In this document: piece after piece, positions 14,401 through 25,014 of the stretch
How the letters are laid out: every line of letters begins with the position of its first letter
Position numbering within the stretch: position 1 is the first letter of the stretch
NCBI GenBank assembly: GCA_003640385.1
Contig: RCAB01000267.1
Span: 1 to 64,000, forward strand
Length of the DNA stretch: 64,000 nt
Reading direction: 5' to 3'
From: Setaria digitata
Lineage: Eukaryota; Nematoda; Chromadorea; Rhabditida; Setariidae
The notes under the pieces: model-generated
Told to the model about the DNA's origin: nothing
The model's input: the letters and a program-made list of their open reading frames with translations, nothing else
The model's database searches: none
Program-made: the position numbers and the translations under genes

Positions 14401-17400
14401 TGAAGTGATGAAATTGGAGTATTCAAATTATGTAAATAAGGCATATAACGAACTGAAATTTAACAAAAATAACTTAAAAAATATAAATCTGACATAATAG
14501 CAACGTGCATCTTCTAGAATTTTAATTTATAGACAAAGGAAATATAATCTGCGTTGCTTGTAATCAAGTGCAGAAATCGTCGGCGTATATATTTAAAATC
14601 AACAGAACATGGAAGAAAGTGAGGATATCGTTTTGACTGAAAGAATTTTAAAAATAAGCCAAATTTTCTATCTAACTATCAAATACGAATGTTTTTTTTT
14701 TTTTTTTTTACAACATTTAAACAATAAATAAACCTTTTAAGCGACAACTGGATAAAGTTGCACGATAAAATTGTTCCTCAACAGGTGTAAAACGCAAAAC
14801 AGTTAAGCTGCTACTTTTTGAAGGTGAAAGCATCTTAAAAATATTTAATATTTGTAAGCAAATCGCATAGTTGTTTATTTTAAATCATGAATGCAATTTC
14901 TTTCTCCAAAAATTATTACTGGAATAGGTTTTTATCAATACCTGATCACCAATGGTTTCCTTCGTATTTCTCCACATTATTTTAGAAAAAAAATCGATGA
15001 TTGGTTTTTTATCACCATTCAGATACGGTTCCACCAAACCATTACGCCACCAACACTCATTCCAAAACGGTTGTATCTTCAAAAATCGCACAAGGCCATA
15101 CAAATCTGTAAATAAATTTTTAACCACGAAACTGAAGAAGGAGAAAAAACTTTGAAAAGTGGCGAAAATTTTAATGAGAAGTAATTAAGCCTGCCTTGTA
15201 AAGAGTTGGTAATTGGTGTACCCGTAATGCACCAACGATTTATTGCTTTCAAACCATCGCACATTAATGCTACTGAACTTGATGTACTTTCTACCATTTG
15301 TGCCTCATCAATGCAAATCTGAATATTTTTCAATTAAACTTACATTTAGAGTTTTGGACTACCAAAGTTGATGAGGAGGAAAAATTCTATTATTAACAAT
15401 TCTATTCTTTTTTTGGAAATCAGAGAGACAGCAACAAACAGGTTGCAATGGCTAAAGGAAAGGAATGGAAGACTAATCCAGCAAAGCTTCATATTTTTAT
15501 CTTGACAAGAGAACATAGGCATCATCTTGGATTAATCAGGAATTGAAGAAAACTAAAAAAAAAAAAGCAGTTCATATGGTAGTAACTTACACGCCACCAT
15601 TCCACAGCTAACAGTGGAGTCGGAGCAATATGATGTCTTTTGCTATGCCGCAGAGAATCTGGAAATGATGTGATAAAATTCTTGGTGCATTTCAGAAGTT
15701 CTTATTTTTGTCTTTATAAAACTAACTTGACAAAGTCAAACAAAAGTAAGTCAAATATTCACAAACACACATAACTGCGCAAATAAAACAAAAATTGAAA
15801 ATAAAAATCCAAAAGTACGACGAACAATTAACCTAATCTTGGACGAGCTTCTACAAAATATATTTCCTGACGGAGTGTCTCAAAGGAACAGATAACAACA
15901 TCCTGGGCTGCAAGATATTCCGGATGTTTGTAACCATCATTAACCAGCCCACGATACATCTGAGATGTTATATGACATAGGGCAGAAAGCTTTCAGTTTG
16001 ATGCATAAAACTGGCAATAATGAAAGCAATTAAAATTTATGAAAGTAATTATAATCATTTGTTCCTTCCATTTAATAAAAGACAACGCAACATTAAAAGT
16101 CAATTTATTTGCTCCACCGACCACCTCTGCTCCTCCTTTATGTCTCCGAAATCTTTGTATCAAGAAATTATACAAAAGTTTTTAATAACAAGAGTAAACA
16201 AGGATAAAAAAACTATCGAAAAAAAGGAACGTAAGTAAACTTACATCAATTTTTATATCATCACGAATGTGCCGTTTCAACTCTTCATACCACTGATGAC
16301 AAATTGTCGATGGTGCAATGATAAGAGTGGCTTTCACAGGATACACTCTCCCCTGAAATCATAACAAAATAGCATTACAAGGAATGCTATTTGGAAAAGA
16401 TTAAATTCTAGTTTCCTTATATGTTTAATTTCTTTGCCGACAAAGGAAAAATACCATGTTTCCTTCAAAAAAAAATAAAAAAGACTTCAATAAGAAATTA
16501 ACTCATTTATCCTGCACATTACCTTATCATGGATACATTCTGGGCATAAGAAAGAAATGCCTTGTGAATAAAATCGATCCCAGTAAACTCGTTCCTGGGA
16601 ACAAATCGTGGAACATTCTGTGCAAGTTATAATCAACGGTTTCAGTATGCTGTCTTTGCCCTTACGTCTCTTTGGATTCATGGATTCCAAATTGTCGTAA
16701 CAAAACATCCGACGATATTTTGAATTTACCTAGCAAACATGGAAATTGTTTATTATGCTCATAATTCGTAGTCATACTACTAAACTTTTGGTTTTATTTG
16801 TTATTTAATTAACTACTAAGAGAAATCTTTTGTTTTCTTCGACTTCTAATAACAAAAAAAGGCGACTTATGAATTAAGAGACTCATACAATTCATCAGCA
16901 GCTGTGTTTATTTCATTAGAACCAGTAGTTTAAAAATATTCAGCTAGTACATTCCAACATTACTCTTCAGCTCGAAAAAAAAAAAAAAAGAAATTAAGAA
17001 AATACTTTATCTTGCAATGCCGAATATCCATCGGTTGCAGCTACAACCGTAGATATAAGTTCGCTGACAATTAATTTTACTATATCAACTTTTTTCGTTA
17101 CATCTTCAACAACTGGAGGAAATCCTTTTCCTCGCTGATGGCTTAAAATCAGTCCAATAACTTCCACCGTCTTCCCAAGTCCCATCTCGTCGGCTAATAT
17201 ACCACATGAAACAATATTATTATAAATGCAAGGAAATAAGCCAAAAACGAATCAAAAGATAAGGCGACTTCAAACAGTAACAGTTAACATCTAAAAGAAA
17301 TACATCGAAGTTCCACATTGGAATGAAAAGAGAATTTGGTTATAAAAACGAAGTACGAAGTAACTAAACATACAATTTACAACAATTTGATTATGGAAGA

Positions 17401-20400
17401 CTCTCGGTGTATCAGCTCCGTACATAATTTTATCTATTAAAAATTTGCATAAAACCTCCCATATAAAGAATAATTAGGATAATTTTATAGGAAATTGAGC
17501 ATGTAAACATTAGTCTTATAAAAAGTCCCGTAAAAGATCGAGCATTCAAATAAGCATTACAGCGTAACTAAAACAATCATCTGAGAAATTTGTAATCAAC
17601 CAACAGAAAGTTTCAACTTCAAATTTTTTCAGGTAAGAGTCCAAGAAGTACCTGGAGGACATTTACTGAATGTTGGTCGATGAATCTCTCGTAATAAAGA
17701 TCCAGTAACCGGTGTATACAGAACCGGTGGTGTAGTTGGCAATGCGATAAAATCATCTTTTACTGTAAATACAACCTGTTCGCTCGGATCTTCACGAGAA
17801 ATCATAAAGCGTATTGCATCTTCCTGAATAGTTGAACATTTTTTTAAAAATCCATTGAGAAGCGGAATATGCAAAACGAATATAACTTATAATTAGATTG
17901 CTTAAATTATGGATTGAAAAAATAGGTCATCTCATATGACACATTACAAAAAATTATTGGAAGAGATCAAATCTCGGACACAGGGTCAAAAAATGCTTTC
18001 ATTTCAATTCGAAAATACCATATTTCAAGAGAGATATTTCTTTAAAGGACAAATTTTTCGAATAGAGAATGTTTCAAAAAACAAACTTGATAAGGTCGTA
18101 GTACTGCAACAATACTTTCAGTAGAAATCCTCAAATTCCTTAAAGGTTCATGACTCAAACTGTGGAAAAACCCATCAATATCTTCTTTTTCTTTTATTGA
18201 AAGACCCTGTCCTTCTAAGGAAACACAAGCTGGTACCTGAAAATTTCTTTATCGCAACTTCTTTTACCTCTTAAAATCAGAAATTACTGCAGAATTTCCG
18301 TAGCCTAACTTCTCCTTATTACTATTTTTCCTTCAACTTCAGAACCATTTGAATACTAGAACCACATAATGATTCTGATAGAACGCTATTGAGAAGGAAT
18401 AGTGATTTTTGATTTTCCGATGAAAAATCAATCGATGAGGTCATTCTTTAGTTTAACAGCTCAGTTACTTGAGAATCTATTAGCGGAATAGCTTTATCTG
18501 TAAAAAGCCTTAAAAGTTCTTGCAAACTTTTCCATGGATTGAAAAAAAATTACAAATAAAAAAAAAACACGTTGAATAAAAATTTACCAAGTCAGGGAAG
18601 AACATAGAAACAATAGCTTTGGTGTAGACAGAATCATTCGCGTTAAAAATATTATTTCCACCAATAACTGCACTACCTTTTAAGTAAAGGCTAAATTTCA
18701 AAGCACCTTCGTTACTGATAGTTGCAACCATCTCAAATGTTCGGGTCCATCTGCAACATAACCATTCTCTCAGCAAAATGATAACCTACCCAATATTTTA
18801 AAAATTTCGACGGAATAAGCAGAACAGTTGAATTAATTAATGACAGAATGTATATTTGAACTAAGATGAGATTTCCTAATAAACTTTTTTCACAAGTAAT
18901 TCGTGGAGATCAACTAAAAAAAAAACTGCAAAAAAGAATTGTGAAAAATACCAGAAATGAAGTCAGAAATTCCAAAAGTTTTTCTTTTATAAATGAATTG
19001 GAGAGTCGAGTTTTTGAAACAACAACTATGTTCCGCTAATAGGAAATCCGATACATAAAAATAATGAAAAACGTGAATACAGATTATTTTGGTCAGCACG
19101 ATTACAATAATGATTACTAGAGGAAAGAGAGCATCTATTTTAATTCAATGGTCGAGAAAAGAAATATTATGATCTATTATTCAACATAAATATTAAAAGA
19201 GAATGAATTGCTTATTAATGTTAAGGCAGTTATTAAATGTTTTTCTTCACTTTACGATTGCTATATTTTAACAATGGTACCCGCTTGCTCGCTGATACTT
19301 CGTTTTTCATCTGTATGTGATTATTAATTTTAATATCAAAGTCTTACTCTTCTGTTTCGGAAGTAATATTAGTAAATTGAGATTACTGATAATACTAACA
19401 CTAATATAAATATATTACTGTAAATATTTAATAGAAGAATGTGGTGCATTAAACCTTAACGACAGATTCTCATTCCAACTAAATTTGATAATTTAGCTAA
19501 ACAATTTAATTTAATTATGGTTGATTTAATTGTGGCTTAAGGCGCATGAATTATACACCTCACAGTTATTATAAAGTACGTTAAAGCAAAATCCAAGTTT
19601 AAAATCCCAAACATGAGTTTGACGTAGGACCAAAAAATAATTATACCATAAACTGTTATTTCGTTGAAAAGTGGAATCCGCAATGATTGATAAACTCACT
19701 TTAAATTCGCTAATCTGTAGAACAGCCAATTTTTCTTTTCATTTAATACACCAGTGGTATGTTCCCAAAAGAATAAATTAGCAACCCATAGCTTCATGCG
19801 CTTTTCCTTGGGGGTGAGCCACCTTCCAAACTGTAATAAAAGTCACAGAACTTTAAATACAATGAATGAAAAGAAATCCAAGAGAAACGACTGAATAGTT
19901 CACTAGGCACAGATAAGTCTAATTCATTTCTCCATCTGATTAAATACTGTCTTTAATATAAACCCCACTTTTTTATAACTAGTTCTGAACCAATAAAACA
20001 TTGCAGAATTATTTAATAAAAATGCATGTTAAAAAAGGAATACTCTGAAAAGGCCGCAAGCGCGACAAAATACAAAACTCCGACGTCGGCTGCCACATAA
20101 TCGACGAACAACTCCAATATTAGCAACATCTTTGCTGTCAACTTCTGTCGAACCCAGACAACAATAAACGGTGTTCTGAGCATCTGGGCTCGAGCAATCG
20201 AATGCTATCTGAAGTAACAGGATACCAATCAAATGACTTCTGAAACATTTTCAAATAGTACTTGTACAAAAAATCCCTAAAATGTTCGCACTAATCAGCA
20301 TCGATCACATTTTAAATTCCAAAATAGATTTGTTTCCACGACCCTTAGCTTCCAAACAAATTAATACTGGAATCTTTCTTAAGTTTTATTTTTAACCAGA

Positions 20401-20709
20401 TTATCGCAACCTTCAACAAAACCCTCCAGAAACAATGGTCATGAAATCGGTTCAAATTTGAAATTCTGGAAAAAGTTACGTTTTCGTCATGAGAATTACA
20501 CTGCACATCACTGTACGTTTTCATAGCATGGCAAGTCATGAATCAAAACGAAGCACTATCACTATCTGAAACACCTGTAACATATGTTTGTTAATTATCT
20601 CGCATGCTGTATTGACTAATTCAAACGTCAATGACGTCGAAAAACCTCGCCGAACTATGAGAATTTTTGTCTCATTCCGCATCAATATCAATATACTGTT
20701 AGGTAACAT
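8471..20709 (-). CDS. SHPRH: SHPRH-type SNF2 helicase / RING E3 ubiquitin ligase
   Basis: Human SHPRH is a DNA-dependent ATPase and E3 ligase that polyubiquitinates PCNA at stalled forks. About 31 exons give about 1,430 aa (human 1,683). In order: N-terminal region from 20709; LRPYQ helicase entry motif (18087-18236); ADEMGLGKT Walker A (about 17170-17193); a cysteine-rich insert replacing the PHD (16522-16730); LIIAPSTICHQW; ICIDEAQ DEAQ box (about 15315); INRWCITGTPI motif III; TPR-like helical region (13900-14250); CSLC motif (12065-12139); C3HC4 RING CPIC...PCAHCLC...CVVC (10073-10547); and helicase C with SSGARGLNL and QAIGRIDRIGQ. The last exon, 8471-8511, ends in EELVCEE and matches the human tail. 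The linker-histone H15 domain is missing. Start chosen as the first in-frame Met, 22 nt after an acceptor-like site. The junction between about 12570 and 12139 is unresolved (phases disagree), and the exon at 13270-13350 is weak. Identity is firm; some borders are approximate. Confidence 0.9.
14692..14709. repeat. Poly-T run in an SHPRH intron
   Basis: 18 consecutive T on the plus strand (A on the gene's strand), just upstream of the exon at about 14730-14830. Confidence 0.9.
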
Positions 20710-20730
20710 TTCGTGATGTCCGGGGAATCT

Positions 20731-20732
20731 CT
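20731..20732 (-). promoter_or_regulatory. Possible spliced-leader acceptor for SHPRH
   Basis: On the minus strand the sequence ggtttacag precedes a 22-nt leader and then the ATG at 20709. Short leaders behind a TTTACAG-like acceptor are typical of nematode trans-splicing. An ordinary cis-spliced upstream exon is the alternative. Confidence 0.35.
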
Positions 20733-21402
20733 GTAAACCAATGATTTCTGTTATCTTTTACACTTAAAATCAAACAATGAGCATACCGATTTTGTACAGA
20801 GCAAAACGAAATATATTGAAGATTTATTTGGGATTGTTATAAGGATTTCATGAAAACTGATTCTAAAATAAAATGTTTCCATGAGAATCAATCAAGAGTT
20901 AATAACTTGCAATGTAATTCAAGTTGGATTTTTCCATCTATAAAACATTTTGAAAATACTCAAGCGCAAACATTCATTCGATACTACTACATGCAATATT
21001 TCACTTTTTCTTCCTCCCATTAATCACCCTCCTCCTCCAGTAAAAATTACTTCATAAATATTTCACCCAGAATTTAATTCTTTCCTCAAAATTTATTGGT
21101 TTCGAAAATTTTTGTAAATCAGAGTACATCAGGAAGAGAAAAGCGAAAATATTGACAAACCAAATAAAAATCCGAATTTATTCGAAAAATGAAAACTTTG
21201 TAAAGTAGAAAATTCAAATCAAAGGAGAAGGAAAATGTGATGAATTATCATTAAGTTTTAACAAAGCACCACTTCCTGGTCCAAACGAAAGGTCATGGGT
21301 TTCAATTTCTACAAATGTAAAAAAATTATTAGCAGAAAAGTAGAGCAGCAAAGCTTAGAAATTCAAATGTAACCTAAAATTACACGGAAGGAACATTAGT
21401 TT
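20733..21402. other. Intergenic spacer between RCC1-like gene and SHPRH
   Basis: About 670 bp between two genes on the minus strand. AATAAA on the minus strand occurs at 21177-21182, 221 nt past the RCC1-like stop, and again near 21092, so the upstream transcript probably ends here. The spacing is larger than the roughly 100 bp typical of C. elegans operons, so a shared operon is possible but not shown. Confidence 0.4.
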
Positions 21403-22662
21403 TTACAGGGACGCAGTAGCAGAGCCGCCAAGTGTAAGAACCGAATGGTCAACTCGTTTTAACCAAGTGGCATTGCCTCGGGCAGTTAGGCCAACTACAG
21501 ATTCCTCGATATCCAGCGGCACGGGCACGTCCAAAATCTCTCCAACTTCACAACAACCAGCCAACTGTCCGTATTTATTCCATCCCCAGAGATAAACATC
21601 GCCATTGTCGGTCAACGCAGCACTGTGCCAACCACCGCATGCTACCTGAACCACCACTAGACCATCGAGTCGTTCTATCAGTCTTGGCTGCTGCTCACTT
21701 TCCAAGCTTGCATGGCCAAGCTCACCGTGACTTCCCGTACCCATACTGTACACCGCACCACTTACTGTTAAAATTAGTACATGATCGTTACCAGCAGAAA
21801 GCTGTCGGATGGATTCAGTCGACCCCAACTGCAGCACTTGAAAATCATCAGCCTCATTATCGGTGAAAATTCGATAAAATGATGGCTCACTATTGACAGT
21901 ATTTTTTGCCAAAAAACATGATCGACTTGTAGCACAAATCAAGAAATCTTCAACTTTCGCCAAATTTGATTTTATTTTTCCAGGTTGCTGCATTGTACAG
22001 TGAGTCAGTTCCGGCACTTCAGCATCACTGTTAACCATTTTTCCATTCATTGATTCTGTTTCCATAGCGGCATTTGTGAAACGTTCGAATTTTGGACTTT
22101 TCGGTATATTCTCCAAATTAAGGAAATAAACAAAGAAAGAATCTATCCGAATTACATAAACACGGGGAGCTTGTGGTACCAACCCGAAAATGTAATTATG
22201 TGTGAGGGACATGTCCTTAATTATACCATCTATCCAGAACCGAGATATCTTTTGAAGAAGATAATTTCGCAAAATGACTAGCGATTTCGTAGCTTTCCAT
22301 CGTATTTCGATGATGCCAAAATATGCGGCAAATACTTCACACTCTTCATTCGTCACGCCTTCACCCAACATACTGAAATATTTCGATAACGATATAGGGT
22401 TTTCACAAAAATAAACTGCAGGTTTCACGCCGCATAAAAACTCCCGACTACCTTAAAATCAACAGTAATTTATTTCTGCCTTCTTATTCCTCACAGCAAC
22501 CACCGTATAACAAAACTAATTGTAACTGCCTAAAGCTATGCGGACTCTTTCGGTAAAAGGTGGTCTAGTTACGACGAGGAGATACGAGCATTTCTGATTG
22601 CTGAAAAGGGGTAATTTAAATGGTACAAGCTGATATGTTCTGCTAATGCTTAGAGCCAACAT
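21403..22662 (-). CDS. RCC1-repeat protein, RCCD1-like
   Basis: Two exons, 22527-22662 and 21403-22451, joined in phase 1, give 394 aa. The C-terminal third carries RCC1 blades: SAGNDHVLILTVSGAVYSMG, then GGWHSAALTDNGDVYLWGWN and KYGQLAG, closely following human RCCD1 (376 aa), which partners the histone demethylase KDM8 in chromatin and spindle functions. Only about two blades are obvious; the last RCCD1 blade appears shortened, ending near SVVGLTARGNATWLKR. The second exon has no ATG in frame before residue 65 or so, and its upstream codons remain open. I therefore add the 136-nt first exon, whose phase fits and whose end (CSYLLVVT) resembles the first RCCD1 strand. This first exon is inferred from frame and splice sites only. 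Function in chromatin is by homology; other RCC1-family roles are possible. Confidence 0.75.
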
Positions 22663-23033
22663 TCAACTCGTCCAGTTTCTCATGAATTTCACTCCGGTTA
22701 CAGGTGTAAATAAACATTATAAATGCCGAAATACAGGTTTGAGTAAAAGACTTTTTTAAATTGTCTCTCCACATTAATATTAGTTGTACCTGCACTGTTA
22801 TTGTGCTGTTGTGTTTCTCTCTATTTTTCGGATATCACTATTTGTTTTTCGAAGCAACAAATACTGTTCTCTTGCAATAAATGTGATATGAAAAGTTATA
22901 ATTTTTGTGGAATCATCTTAGAGGTTGGAATACAGACGTTTTACATGAAAATAGTTAATTGTAAAGATGTTATTCAACAGATACATGTATGTAAGCTTGA
23001 ATGAAGGCCCAGAAATTAAATATATATATTTTC
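22663..23033. promoter_or_regulatory. Divergent promoter region, RCC1-like / NUDT9-like
   Basis: About 370 bp separates the start of the minus-strand RCC1-like gene from the leader of the plus-strand Nudix gene. Both 5' ends face into it, so it probably holds both promoters. No specific element was recognised. Confidence 0.45.
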
Positions 23034-23035
23034 AG
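23034..23035 (+). promoter_or_regulatory. Possible spliced-leader acceptor for the NUDT9-like gene
   Basis: tatatattttcag ends here, followed by a 49-nt leader to the ATG at 23085. It is a strong nematode acceptor with no coding sequence before it, which fits trans-splicing. Confidence 0.4.
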
Positions 23036-23084
23036 TGACAGGAATATAATCGTTACAAAGTTCCAAACAAATTAGAAGTGTGAC

Positions 23085-24262
23085 ATGGCTGGAGGTTAAT
23101 ATAGTTAATATAAACAGTTTTTTATTGGTTTAATGACTTCTTTTCTTGTTGTAGAAAAACCATACCCACGTAGTGATGTATATCGTGTGAAAGTACCAGA
23201 TGACAAAATCAGTTGGGAAGTTCCCTGGCGAGAATATGACCCACAGGATTTCACCAGCTTATCAACCACTAATAAACCCTGGGCAGATTCCAGTGATTGC
23301 AGAAATCAAAAATTCAGATGGAATGATATTGATGGATTAGTCAATCGACGTTCATATATGGGGTAAATCCAAATACATTTGAGGATGTTATACCTATATA
23401 TTCTCATTTTACAATAATTTTAATTTGCGTTTTTTGGTTAATGATTAGGATTAAATAGTGGTAATTACTGCAAAATTTAAGCAGGCAAAAGAAATTCTTA
23501 AAACAGATGAATAATCAGGATGGAAGGCTATCTTTGTAGTACTTTACTGTGTTCATCAGGAAATATAACTTGGATGAAACTGGTCGACCACTTAATCCAG
23601 TTGGACGAACTGGATTACGAGGACGTGGAGTTTTAGGCAAGTGGGGACCAAACCATGCGGCAGATCCAGTCGTAAGTAGGGTCCATCACGGACAGTTACA
23701 GTTTGTTGGGATCGCTCGGCGGGATTCTGGCGAGTGGGCCATTCCAGGAGGTATGGTGGATGATGGTGAAGATGTACAAGAAACTCTGAAAAGGTAAGAC
23801 AGCTTAGCATAGTTTTTGGAGCAGATAAAGCTCTGAAATTTTAGAGAGTTTATGGAAGAAGCATTGGGCGGTAAAAAGTATTCAGAACTAGATATCTTTT
23901 GGTGCAAAGGTGTAGAACTGTATCGTGGCTATGTGGATGATCCACGTAATACTGACAATGCATGGATGGAAACCACTGTAGTCAATTTTCATGATAATGA
24001 TGGTTATCTTAACAACGTCGTGCTTAAAGTAAGGATATTTAAATCGATTTTTATAATATAGAAAGCATCGCTGGAAAAAACACTTCCAGATTTCCAAATT
24101 TTCGTATCATTTCCAGATGGCTGAGTTTGAAATTTTGATTTTGATTTCCAGGCAGGAGATGATGCTAATAAGTTACGTTGGATTACAGTCTCGACGGGTG
24201 AAAAACTGTATGCATCTCATGAAGAGTTCATCAAATTACTTGCTAATCTCCATGGTGTATGA
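23085..24262 (+). CDS. ADP-ribose pyrophosphatase, NUDT9-type Nudix hydrolase
   Basis: Hydrolyses ADP-ribose to AMP and ribose 5-phosphate (family knowledge). Five exons, 23085-23094, 23155-23362, 23560-23793, 23845-24028 and 24152-24262, give 248 aa with every phase consistent. Visible features: the NUDT9 N-terminal block [40 protein letters not shown]; and an intact Nudix box reading [20 protein letters not shown] followed by EALGG, with the REFMEE catalytic glutamates split across exons 3 and 4. The C-terminal block [11 protein letters not shown] ... [19 protein letters not shown] ends the protein. Exon 1 codes only for Met-Ala-Gly plus one base, as in proteins lacking a transit peptide; human NUDT9 is 350 aa and mitochondrial, so this product is probably cytosolic. 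C. elegans has a homologue named ndx-6. Confidence 0.93.
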
Positions 24263-24980
24263 AGTGGACTTTATCATTCCAATACTTTTATGTACTCTGT
24301 GATATAAAGCTTATCTATGAATTGACCAATCGTGAAAAAATTGTCCTTGATTTTTTTCCGCAGTTGCATCATTTTCTCTTTGTTCAAGTTGTTATCTTAC
24401 AGGCGGACGAAAGCCTACATGTTGCTATTAGAATACGAGTAATTTGTATAGTTTACTTATAAAGCTTATAAAATAGCTCTCACTAAATCTAACAGTTCTG
24501 AAGTGGTGGTAGTTTACTTTTAGTTTGGATGATCACCCGAAAACTAGGGATTGGGAACATGATTGGGAGTTTTTCAAAGTCATCATCAACACTTATGGGA
24601 ATAAAGAATATATCTCTTTATGTGGGAAAGTAGCAAGAGAGGATACAAACTTGAAACGGTCTGTAAAATATCACTGAAAACTGAAAGTATCTTTTTCTCG
24701 CTGATGGGATGGGCGTATTGACATTGGAAGCTTGCCATACCAAATTGTCGTTGGGACCCTGTCAGCGTGACATTACGATGTTCGTAACATATCGACGTGT
24801 GATTGTGCTAGGAGCTGTGGGGGATGTTATTGGGGTTCAGTGCTCGGTAGTTCTCCTTATTCTGGTGGTGTTTACGTCGGGATGTGATTCTGAGATGTTA
24901 ATAAGGTAGTTTAGGAGGGTGATATGACTGATATGTGACATTTTCTCTACCGAAGTTGTTAAGTTATATAAATTTCATTT
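24263..24980. other. Spacer between the NUDT9-like and SR-protein genes
   Basis: AATAAA at 24600-24605 lies 338 nt after the Nudix stop and may be its polyadenylation signal. The part from 24700 to 24900 is richer in G and T than the rest and open in one frame, but the peptide resembles nothing known. It probably holds the promoter of the SR gene. Confidence 0.35.
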
Positions 24981-25002
24981 AGGGAGACTAAATAAATATC
25001 AG
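24981..25002 (+). promoter_or_regulatory. Candidate spliced-leader acceptors for the SR-protein gene
   Basis: Two acceptor-like sites, aatttcatttag ending at 24982 and aaatatcag ending at 25002, lie 32 and 12 nt before the ATG at 25015. The first has the better pyrimidine run. Confidence 0.35.
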
Positions 25003-25014
25003 GCATTGTCGACG

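Noticed and set aside
21403..22428. RCC1-like gene as one exon starting at GTG (22428)
   Set aside because: GTG is not a credible nematode start, and the frame stays open upstream; a spliced first exon at 22527-22662 fits in phase.
24709..24909. 66-aa hydrophobic open frame upstream of the SR gene
   Set aside because: No family resemblance, no splice partners, and it ends just before the SR-gene leader; probably promoter DNA.
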